41,075 bases of DNA from Candidatus Fusobacterium pullicola (lineage in GTDB: Bacteria; Fusobacteriota; Fusobacteriia; Fusobacteriales; Fusobacteriaceae), in assembly GCA_018883725.1 (NCBI GenBank), contig JAHLFN010000018.1:1-41075 (forward strand), read 5' to 3'. A model generated the notes under the pieces. That model searched no databases, had not been told where the DNA came from, and saw only the letters and a program-made list of their open reading frames with translations. The translations under genes and the position numbers were made by a program. This document shows positions 35,123 through 41,075 of this stretch, piece after piece. Each line of letters starts with the position of its first letter. Position 1 is the stretch's first letter.

Positions 35123-35692
35123 ATGAATAGAGGTATTTTAATCTTAGCTGGTGGTAAAGGAAGCAGAATGGGGTATTGTCAAAAAGGAGAGCTATTATTT
35201 AATAGTTCCACCTTTTTAGATACTCTTATAGAAAATTTTAAAAATGAAAAAATCTATATCTCAACCAAAAAAGAGTATTGCAGTGATAAAAATGTTAACT
35301 ATATATATGACGAAAATATAAATTATACACCTTTTGAAGCCATTATCCATACTTTAGAAATCTGTTCAGAAGATATCCTTTTTATTATTGGTTGTGATAT
35401 GCCATTTATGAATAAAGAAATTTTTATAAAACTTCTTGAAAATCTAAAAAACTATAACGGAGTTATTCTCTTTGATAATAATAATTTAAGCTATCCACTT
35501 GGAGCTTTGTATACTAAAAAATTACTTCCAAAATTAAGAAAAATGAAAGAAGAGAAAAACTATAAATTACAAGATATATTTAAAAATAATAATTGCTTAA
35601 AATTATCAATGAATGAATTAAAAATATCTGAAAAATATTTTATTAATATAAATACCCCAGAGGATTATGAAAAATATATAAAGCGAGGATAA
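35123..35692 (+). CDS. mobA: molybdenum cofactor guanylyltransferase MobA
   Basis: Adds GMP to molybdopterin, making the guanine dinucleotide form used by the upstream reductase. It has 189 residues. The nucleotide-binding LAGGKGSRMG is at the N-terminus with the Lys of QKGEL following, and the metal-binding Asp is in IGCDMPFM. ATG 35123 starts at the conserved GILILAGGKG. The in-frame TTG at 35102 lies in the TDT gene and has no site. The ribosome site is weak, fitting translational coupling to the TDT gene. Confidence 0.9.
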   Translation: MNRGILILAGGKGSRMGYCQKGELLFNSSTFLDTLIENFKNEKIYISTKKEYCSDKNVNYIYDENINYTPFEAIIHTLEICSEDILFIIGCDMPFMNKEIFIKLLENLKNYNGVILFDNNNLSYPLGALYTKKLLPKLRKMKEEKNYKLQDIFKNNNCLKLSMNELKISEKYFININTPEDYEKYIKRG

Positions 35693-35693
35693 G

Positions 35694-36884
35694 ATGAGAA
35701 AAAATATTGAGATAGAAGAGGCATATAAAATTTTTGAAAACAATATAAAAGATGTTGAAATAGAAGAGATTGATATATCTAAAGGTTTAGGATATATACT
35801 AGCAGAAGATATTTATTCTCCTATTAATCAGCCTCCTTTTTCAAAAAGTGCTATGGATGGAATAACTTTAAATTTTAAAAATTTAAAAGAAAATTTTGAA
35901 TTTACAATTAACTCTACTATTTACGCTGGAGATGATTGCTCTTTTAATTTAAAAGATAATGAAGTATATAGAATAATGACTGGAGCAAAAATTCCCGTTC
36001 ACTGTGATATTGTAATCCCACAAGAAAATTGTATATTTTATAATGGAAAAGTTATTATTAAAAAATTTGGAAAAAAAGGAAGTAATATCTGTTTTTTAGG
36101 TGAAGATTTTCGAAAAGGAGAGTTACTTTTAAAAAAAGGAGAAAAACTTGATTATATAAATCTTGCTCTTCTCTCTAGTATTGGAGTTACAAAAATTAAA
36201 GTATATAAAAAAATTAAAATAGCTCTTCTTATTAGTGGCGATGAGGTTTCTAGCCCCTGGGAAACTTTGAAAGCTGGTAAAATTTTTGATAGTAATGGAA
36301 TGCTCCTTACTCAAAGATTAAAAGAATTGGGATATGAAGTAAGTATATTTGAGTATCTAGAAGATAGTGCTTTAAAGACTTCTATAAAATTAAAAGAATT
36401 GGCTTCACAAGTAGATATCATATTTACTACTGGTGGAGTATCTGTTGGAGAAAAAGATATTTTTCATGAAGCTATTGAATTAGCGAGAGGAAAAAAATTA
36501 TTCTGGAGGGTTAATCTAAAACCTGGAACTCCAGCTCTATTTTCTACAATTGATAATTGTCCTATTCTATCTCTTTCTGGAAATCCTTTTGCTGCCTGTG
36601 TAACTTTTGAACTCTTAGGGAGATATATATTAGGAGCCTTACAAAAAGATCCATTACTACCTTTAAAAAAGAATAGTGGAGTACTTATTTCTGATTTTCC
36701 TAAAGGTGGAGATAAGAGAAGATTTATAAGAGGAAGATATAGTAATGGTAAAGTTGAAATTCCAAATGGATTACATAGTTCTTACGCTCTTGGAAGTATG
36801 AGAGGATGTAATGTCCTTATTGATATTCCTGCTGGAAGTGAGGGTATAAAAAGTGGTGAGGAGATAGTAATATGGGAACTATAA
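35694..36884 (+). CDS. moeA: molybdopterin molybdenumtransferase MoeA
   Basis: Inserts molybdate into adenylated molybdopterin. It has 396 residues with all family marks: QPPFSKSAMDGI, MTGAKIP, the MPT-binding fold (TTGGVSVGEKDIFHEA), KPGTPALF and LSGNPFAACVTFELL. It follows mobA by 1 base, with GCGAGG in the mobA end, and overlaps mobB by 13 bp. Early cofactor genes (moaA-E) are not in the window and must be elsewhere. Confidence 0.95.
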   Translation: MRKNIEIEEAYKIFENNIKDVEIEEIDISKGLGYILAEDIYSPINQPPFSKSAMDGITLNFKNLKENFEFTINSTIYAGDDCSFNLKDNEVYRIMTGAKIPVHCDIVIPQENCIFYNGKVIIKKFGKKGSNICFLGEDFRKGELLLKKGEKLDYINLALLSSIGVTKIKVYKKIKIALLISGDEVSSPWETLKAGKIFDSNGMLLTQRLKELGYEVSIFEYLEDSALKTSIKLKELASQVDIIFTTGGVSVGEKDIFHEAIELARGKKLFWRVNLKPGTPALFSTIDNCPILSLSGNPFAACVTFELLGRYILGALQKDPLLPLKKNSGVLISDFPKGGDKRRFIRGRYSNGKVEIPNGLHSSYALGSMRGCNVLIDIPAGSEGIKSGEEIVIWEL

Positions 36885-37390
36885 AACCTTTTATTTTACA
36901 AATTTGTGGATATAAAAATACTGGTAAAACTACATTAGTAAATAAACTTGTAAAATTTTTTAGTAAATATGATCTTAAAGTTGGAACTATTAAACATGAT
37001 GGACATGATTTTGAAACCATTAATTATTTAGAAGACAATTTTCAACATTTTAATAGTAGTGCTCAAAAAAGTATTGTTTTTTCTAGAAATAAATGGCTTT
37101 TAATTGAAAAAAAAGAAAATACTCTCGAAGCTATGATGGATTTAATGAAAGATATGGATATTATAATTGTTGAAGGATGTAAGAATAGTTCTCTTCCTAA
37201 AATAGAACTTCTTAGAAAGGGAGTTTCGGAATATCCTGTTTCAAATCCTAAAAATAGAATAGGAGTGTATAGCGATTTTGATTATTCACAAGAAAGATGC
37301 TTTAAAAAAGATAATGATGAAATATTTCATTTTTTACTAAAATTAATTGGCAAAAGGGAAAAAAATAAAAAAGGGCTACTACACACATAG
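36872..37390 (+). CDS. mobB: molybdopterin-guanine dinucleotide biosynthesis adaptor MobB
   Basis: A P-loop NTPase that aids MobA. It has 172 residues. The Walker A is in QICGYKNTGKTTLVNKLV. GTIKHDGHDFE (the conserved KHxxHD-type motif) follows, then DIIIVEGCKNSSLPKIEL. It starts inside moeA (13-bp overlap), with GTGAGGAG just upstream. The last codons run into the terminator at 37367-37401, so the stem is partly coding. Last gene of the molybdoenzyme operon. Confidence 0.93.
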   Translation: MGTIKPFILQICGYKNTGKTTLVNKLVKFFSKYDLKVGTIKHDGHDFETINYLEDNFQHFNSSAQKSIVFSRNKWLLIEKKENTLEAMMDLMKDMDIIIVEGCKNSSLPKIELLRKGVSEYPVSNPKNRIGVYSDFDYSQERCFKKDNDEIFHFLLKLIGKREKNKKGLLHT

Positions 37391-37401
37391 TACCCTTTTT
37401 T
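37367..37401. terminator. bidirectional terminator between mobB and the cdr locus
   Basis: AAAAAAGGG (37367-37375) with CCCTTTTTT (37393-37401), and TACTA with TAGTA inside, with one bulged C and a CACACA loop. It overlaps the mobB stop and also ends transcripts coming from the right. Confidence 0.85.
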
Positions 37402-37412
37402 ATTGTTGTATT

Positions 37413-37652
37413 TTAAATAAAAAGATTAGTATTTGCTCCTTCTGTTGCTCCTAAATATTGTCCTACTCCACCATAGTTTATTCCATCTATTAATTCTTCT
37501 TGAGTTATTCCCATAACGTCCATAGACATAGTACAGGCAGTTATTTCAACACCACTTTCAATGGCTTTTTTCATTAACTCTTCTAAAGACATTATATTTT
37601 TTTGTTTCATTACCCATCTTATCAATTTTGCTCCTATTCCAAAAAAATTCAT
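37413..37652 (-). pseudogene. orphan C-terminal fragment of a DsrE-like sulfur-carrier domain
   Basis: 79 codons reading GIGAKLIRWVMKQKN, ITACTMSMDVMGITQEEL and GGVGQYLGATEGANTNLFI. This is the last part of the DsrE/DsrE2-like domain that ends many CoA-disulfide reductase-rhodanese-TusA fusions; the conserved Cys (TACTMSMDVMG) remains. There is no ribosome site before the ATG. The similarity extends upstream by LPISK in frame without a start. The upstream gene stops 22 bp before, after the DGVTI motif that normally leads into this domain. An internal deletion of the first half of the domain (~75 codons, estimated from the family layout) explains both. It may be untranslated. Confidence 0.7.
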
Positions 37653-37674
37653 TTTAGAAATTGGAAGTTGATTA

Positions 37675-39648
37675 CTATTTTATTGTAACTCCGTCTTTTG
37701 TTTCTATTATTTTATTATCATTGTTTTTAGTCACACCTGATTTTTTTAAAGTTGCAAAAATATATCCATTCTTTTTCTCAAGTGATAATAAACTATTTTT
37801 AGTTGTTTTACACCAACTTTGAATATCATTATAAAAACCTGGATCTGATACTTTTACCTTTAATATCTCTTCTTCTTTCAAATTATCTATTCTTTCTTTT
37901 ATTTTTACTAGTGGCCCCGGACAAGAAAGTCCTGATAAATCTAAGTATTCTCCTTCAATTATACTAGCACTCTCTATTTTATTTTGATTATTACTTTTAT
38001 CTATAAAGTGAATATCTTTAATTTTGGATTTTATTCCTCCAGCAATATTTTTTACTCTATACCCATTTTGTAATAAGAATCTACTTGCAATATATCCCCT
38101 CAATCCAACAGCACAGTATATTAAAATTTCCTTATCCTTAGGTAATTCTATAAATCTTTTTCTTAGCTCACTCAAAGGAATATTTATACTATTGTCTATT
38201 TTTCCAGTTGCTACTTCAACCTCTTCTCTAACATCTAAGATAATCTGTTTATTTTTATCATAATTTTTTAAGTCTTCCATTACTATTTGCTCAACTAATC
38301 CCTCTTCAAGATTTAATCCTACAAATCCTGCCATGTTAATAGGAGATTTAGCTGAGGAAAATGGCGGAGCATAAGCTAATTCTAACTCTGCTAAATCCTC
38401 AAGTTTTCCACCAAATTTTATAGTTGTTGCTATGACATCAATAAATTTATCTACTCCCTTTATACCAATAACTTGAGCTCCAAGAATTTTTCCACTACCT
38501 TTTTCATAAATTAACTTTATACTTATTGGTGTAGCTCCAGGATAATATGATGCATGATCATTAGGATGCAAATAAATTCTTTCATATGAAATATTTAATC
38601 TTTTTACTGCCCGTTCATTTAATCCAGTAGATGCTCCTGTTAGTCCAAATACTTTTATTATTGCAGTACCTAAACTACCTTTATATTTCTCATTTCTATT
38701 TTCTATATTTCCTGCTACTATTCTTCCTTGTCTATTAGCAGGTCCAGCTAACGGAATAGCACTGCTCTCATTAGTTATATAATTTTTTACTAATATAGCA
38801 TCTCCCACCGCATATATTCCAGGAATATTAGTCTCTAACTCATCATTTACTAAAATGTGTCCCTTTTCTCCCAATAATACTCCTGAATTGGATAAGAATT
38901 TTGTATCTGGAATTACTCCTATAGCCAATATAACTATATCAGTCTCTACTACTTTATTGCTCTCTAGTATAATCTCTATTCCTCTATTTTTTTCTCTAAA
39001 TTCAATAACCTTCTCTCCAGTCATTAAATTTATTCCATTGTTAACTATCTCATACTCTAAAATATTTACCATCTCTCCATCAAATGGAGCTAATATATTT
39101 GGTGCTGCCTCTATAAGTGTCGTTGTTATTCCTAAATGAGAGATATTTTCTGCTGTTTCTACTCCTACATATCCCCCTCCTACTACCACTGCTCTTTTTA
39201 TATTCTTCGATCCTAATTTTTCTTTTATTTTGTCCATATCATTCATATTTCTTAATGTTAAAATTTTACTATTTTCTATTCCCTTTATATTAGGTACCAA
39301 TGGTTTTGCTCCAGGAGCAAGTATTAAAAAATCAAACTTTTCATCCATCTCTCTACCATCATCCATCTTTACTTTAATTTTTTTTTCAGATGAATTAACT
39401 TCTATAACTTCACTATTTACTCTTACATCAATATTAAATCTTGCTTTTAGACTTTCTGGAGTCTGTAAAAGTAAACTCTCTCTATTTTGAATAACTTCAC
39501 CTATATGATAAGGTAATCCACAATTTGCAAAAGAAACATAGCTTCCTTTTTCAAATATTATTATTTCTAAATCTTCACTCAATCTTCTTAATCTTGCAGC
39601 TGCTGAAGCTCCTCCAGCTACTCCTCCAACTATTACTACTCTTTTCAT
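37675..39648 (-). CDS. CoA-disulfide reductase-rhodanese-TusA fusion protein
   Basis: A 657-residue cytoplasmic flavoprotein. Residues 1-~450 are the CoA-disulfide reductase: FAD site VVIVGGVAGGASAAARLRR, active-site Cys in SFANCGLPYHIG (C43), NAD site AVVVGGGYVGVETAE and dimer domain. Residues ~455-555 are a rhodanese with catalytic loop YCAVGLRGY. Residues ~570-640 are TusA-like (LDLSGLSCPGPLVKIKE). It probably reduces CoA disulfides or persulfides and relays sulfane sulfur. A DsrE domain that usually ends such fusions is detached and truncated downstream. ATG with GGGGAGGAG. Its promoter shares a palindrome with the divergent gene. Confidence 0.92.
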   Translation of the reverse strand: MKRVVIVGGVAGGASAAARLRRLSEDLEIIIFEKGSYVSFANCGLPYHIGEVIQNRESLLLQTPESLKARFNIDVRVNSEVIEVNSSEKKIKVKMDDGREMDEKFDFLILAPGAKPLVPNIKGIENSKILTLRNMNDMDKIKEKLGSKNIKRAVVVGGGYVGVETAENISHLGITTTLIEAAPNILAPFDGEMVNILEYEIVNNGINLMTGEKVIEFREKNRGIEIILESNKVVETDIVILAIGVIPDTKFLSNSGVLLGEKGHILVNDELETNIPGIYAVGDAILVKNYITNESSAIPLAGPANRQGRIVAGNIENRNEKYKGSLGTAIIKVFGLTGASTGLNERAVKRLNISYERIYLHPNDHASYYPGATPISIKLIYEKGSGKILGAQVIGIKGVDKFIDVIATTIKFGGKLEDLAELELAYAPPFSSAKSPINMAGFVGLNLEEGLVEQIVMEDLKNYDKNKQIILDVREEVEVATGKIDNSINIPLSELRKRFIELPKDKEILIYCAVGLRGYIASRFLLQNGYRVKNIAGGIKSKIKDIHFIDKSNNQNKIESASIIEGEYLDLSGLSCPGPLVKIKERIDNLKEEEILKVKVSDPGFYNDIQSWCKTTKNSLLSLEKKNGYIFATLKKSGVTKNNDNKIIETKDGVTIK

Positions 39649-39679
39649 TGTATCACTCCTCCCCTTCTGTTGTAATATA

Positions 39680-39709
39680 ATTATAAACCTTTTTCTTCAT
39701 TTTTGTAAA
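39680..39709 (-). promoter_or_regulatory. promoter of the CoA-disulfide reductase gene
   Basis: On the minus strand TTTACA (39704-39709), 18 bases, TATAAT (39680-39685). The -35 overlaps the end of the palindrome at 39705-39736. Confidence 0.6.
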
Positions 39710-39736
39710 GTACAGACATTTTTGTCTGTACTTTAC
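39705..39736. promoter_or_regulatory. 32-bp palindromic operator between divergent promoters
   Basis: Perfect 14-bp arms GTAAAGTACAGACA and TGTCTGTACTTTAC around TTTT. No gene ends here, so it is not an obvious terminator. Both ends contribute to -35 boxes (TTTACA minus, TTTACT plus), so a bound dimer or tetramer would block both promoters. Confidence 0.65.
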
Positions 39737-39760
39737 TTTTTAAACTAAAAAATGTAAAAT
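39732..39760 (+). promoter_or_regulatory. promoter of the exported-protein gene
   Basis: TTTACT (39732-39737), 17 bases, TAAAAT (39755-39760), with TG directly before the -10. The -35 overlaps the palindrome. Confidence 0.55.
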
Positions 39761-39891
39761 ATATCCAATAAGGAGGAGGATTTATGAATAAAAATAAACA
39801 ATATAATTGCTATACTGTATCTAAATTTATTTATATTTCTTTAAAAAAATATGATATACTATATATTATAAACTATTTTAAGGAGAAAAGA

Positions 39892-40902
39892 ATGAAAAAA
39901 AAAGTACTATTAGGAAGTCTACTATTAAGTCTTTCATTATTTGCTAAGGATATCTATAATGAGATTCTAAAAGAAATGAATATGTATGAATTATCTAATA
40001 CATATTCAAAGGAAAAAATAGAAAAAAGTTTAAAAGGGTATAAAAATCTAAAAAGAGAAAGTTTAGAAGAACTTTCACAAAAAGCTGTTTTAGTTGATAT
40101 AGGAGCTTTAAATGTTGCTGATCTAAATACACCAATAAATATAGAAGATAAATTAAATTTATATGTTGCTGACTTTAAAGATATGAGTGAAAATTCTTTA
40201 GGAGATATCTCTGATAAAGGAATTATTGAGAGAATAAATAAAAAATATTCAACATTTAAACCTATAGAAAAGAACTTTTTAATTGATACTTTAAACATAG
40301 CTTTATCTAAAGGACTTACAACAGGATACAATGTAAAAATAAGAGATACTTATGCAAACTTTAATCCAGAACTTACTCTAACTTATGGTCATAACGGAAT
40401 AAAACATGCTGATCAACTTATTGCCCTTATGAAAAGTGAAGGAATAGATGCAAAAGTTCAAATTGAACCGAAAACTTCAGCATATCTTCATATGCCAGAG
40501 TGGGGAGAACCTGCAACACCTAATATTGTTATGAATAACGGGCAAATTGTCATTACTCCTCTTGAATATGATCTACAATTTGAATTTAAGAATAAAGAAG
40601 ATAAAATTAAATTTGTTGAAATAATTAAAAAATATGCTAAAAAAGATGAAGTTGATGAAAAAGGACTTATATATGATTCTTGGTGGCAACCATTCATGCA
40701 AACTGAAAAAATAGACGGATTTCAAAAATTAACTGTAAACATAGCTAGTCAGGGAGAGTATGATGCTTACATATTAACTTTACCTGAAAAATCAGATGCT
40801 TTAATAAAAGAATTAGCTAAGAATAAGAATTTAAAATTAAAAACTAAAGAGATATATGTAAATCCATCATTTTATAGATTTATGTTAGGTGAATATAAAT
40901 AA
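39892..40902 (+). CDS. exported protein of unknown function
   Basis: From ATG 39892 the 336-residue product has a clear signal peptide (MKKKVLLGSLLLSLSLFAKD) with no lipobox Cys, so it is probably periplasmic or secreted. The mature part is soluble, Lys/Glu-rich and shows no repeat. Notable segments are LTLTYGHNGIKHADQLIALM and YLHMPEWGEPATPNIVMNNGQ near the middle, and YDSWWQPFMQT later. I do not recognise the family. Two starts are possible: AAGGAGG before ATG 39784 in the same frame (36 extra residues) and AAGGAG before 39892. The signal peptide favours the second. It is divergent from the CoA-disulfide reductase gene. Confidence 0.75.
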   Translation: MKKKVLLGSLLLSLSLFAKDIYNEILKEMNMYELSNTYSKEKIEKSLKGYKNLKRESLEELSQKAVLVDIGALNVADLNTPINIEDKLNLYVADFKDMSENSLGDISDKGIIERINKKYSTFKPIEKNFLIDTLNIALSKGLTTGYNVKIRDTYANFNPELTLTYGHNGIKHADQLIALMKSEGIDAKVQIEPKTSAYLHMPEWGEPATPNIVMNNGQIVITPLEYDLQFEFKNKEDKIKFVEIIKKYAKKDEVDEKGLIYDSWWQPFMQTEKIDGFQKLTVNIASQGEYDAYILTLPEKSDALIKELAKNKNLKLKTKEIYVNPSFYRFMLGEYK

Positions 40903-40938
40903 ATTAATTAATTCTAATACAATTGATTATTAGTGAAC

Positions 40939-41020
40939 CTCTCCCACTTAAAATTACTTTGTAATTTTTGAAGTGGGAGCTTCTTCTTGGGAAGTAGTTG
41001 CTTTTGTTAGCCAACTATAT
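40939..41020 (-). ncRNA. probable TnpB omega RNA scaffold, 3' portion
   Basis: The sequence between the tnpB stop and the element end holds the GTGGGAG-stem hairpin expected of the omega RNA scaffold. By analogy with characterised TnpB systems the guide would be the flanking bases just beyond the end (minus strand from about 40932 downwards, beginning TAATAATCAATTG). This is inferred from family knowledge. Confidence 0.5.
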
Positions 41021-41074
41021 TTACCAAGCTAACCCCGTAGTTCCTACGGTTCTTTTTAGTTTTAGACTGCTTGT
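41021..41074 (-). CDS. tnpB: TnpB RNA-guided endonuclease, C-terminal end only
   Basis: The last 17 codons and stop of a minus-strand gene entering from the right edge: TSSLKLKRTVGTTGLAW. The RTVGTTG tail is the usual C-terminus of IS200/IS605-family TnpB proteins, and the structured right end follows directly. TnpB is an RNA-guided nuclease that cuts the empty donor site and helps retain the element. Too little is present to judge whether the gene is intact. Confidence 0.7.
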   Translation of the reverse strand, partial: TSSLKLKRTVGTTGLAW

Positions 41075-41075
41075 T

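Larger units (their letters stand above)
40933..41075 (-). mobile_element. right end of an IS200/IS605-family element (partial)
   Basis: Read on the minus strand, the tnpB end is followed by GAAGCTCCCACTT, a hairpin (AAGTGGGAG 40971-40979 with CTCCCACTT 40941-40949, enclosing AAATTAC/GTAATTT) and GTTCAC at 40933-40938. This is the structured right end typical of IS605-type elements and forms the 3' part of the TnpB omega RNA. The element continues past the window. The exact end, near 40933, is estimated from the layout. Confidence 0.75.

Overview
This is an AT-rich, gene-dense chromosomal window from a diderm anaerobe, most likely a Fusobacterium-type organism. It combines a Gram-positive-style PolC replicative polymerase with an outer-membrane MlaA lipid-transport protein. 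Strong AGGAGG ribosome sites precede almost every gene, and the energy genes are strictly anaerobic (AsrABC sulfite reductase, a bis-MGD reductase, an orphan GrdX). I assigned the organism from gene content only. No rRNA, tRNA or CRISPR array was seen.

Layout. 1-195: the edge of an unidentified repeat or gene and the carB terminator. 196-4810: carAB (minus) behind a leader with a perfect promoter, a 44-codon leader ORF and an overlapping terminator. 4895-5346: orphan grdX-like gene. 5346-8513: hflX with a JAMM-like N-terminal domain, then a MATE transporter split at a slippery A-run (minus). 8563-9099: a Cys-rich small protein and two palindromic elements. 9120-12589: exported alpha/beta hydrolase, mlaA, pepV (minus). 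12601-21879: HU, polC, SPOUT methyltransferase, gamma-carbonic anhydrase, trmD, rimM, khpA, DUF4911, rsmA, hpt (all minus), a translation and replication block. 21887-26580: kinase-less PASTA protein, rsgA (apparent AUU start), rpe, MarR-FeoA regulator, rqcH (plus). 26601-37401: an anaerobic respiration island (plus): Crp/Fnr regulator, asrABC, then a molybdopterin oxidoreductase with Fe-S and flavoprotein partners, a TDT transporter, mobA, moeA and mobB. 37413-39709: CoA-disulfide reductase-rhodanese-TusA fusion and an orphan DsrE remnant (minus). 39732-40902: exported protein of unknown function. 40933-41075: right end of an IS200/IS605-type element with the TnpB C-terminus.

How the genes work together. 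In the respiration island the Crp-type protein has a RETVSR recognition helix, which predicts GTGA half-sites. Two such palindromes sit ahead of asrABC and ahead of the molybdoenzyme operon. Each lies exactly 29.5 bp from its centre to a perfect TATAAT, the class II activation position, so both operons look like one regulon. The molybdoenzyme operon also carries its own late cofactor genes. The adjacent CoA-disulfide reductase/sulfurtransferase locus adds a sulfur theme.

The strongest candidates for undescribed biology are the pyrBI-like attenuator of carAB, the twin Crp-type promoters, a dnaX-like frameshift site in the MATE gene, the AUU start of rsgA, the PASTA-only gene in the position usually held by prkC, and a 32-bp palindrome whose ends form the -35 boxes of two divergent promoters.
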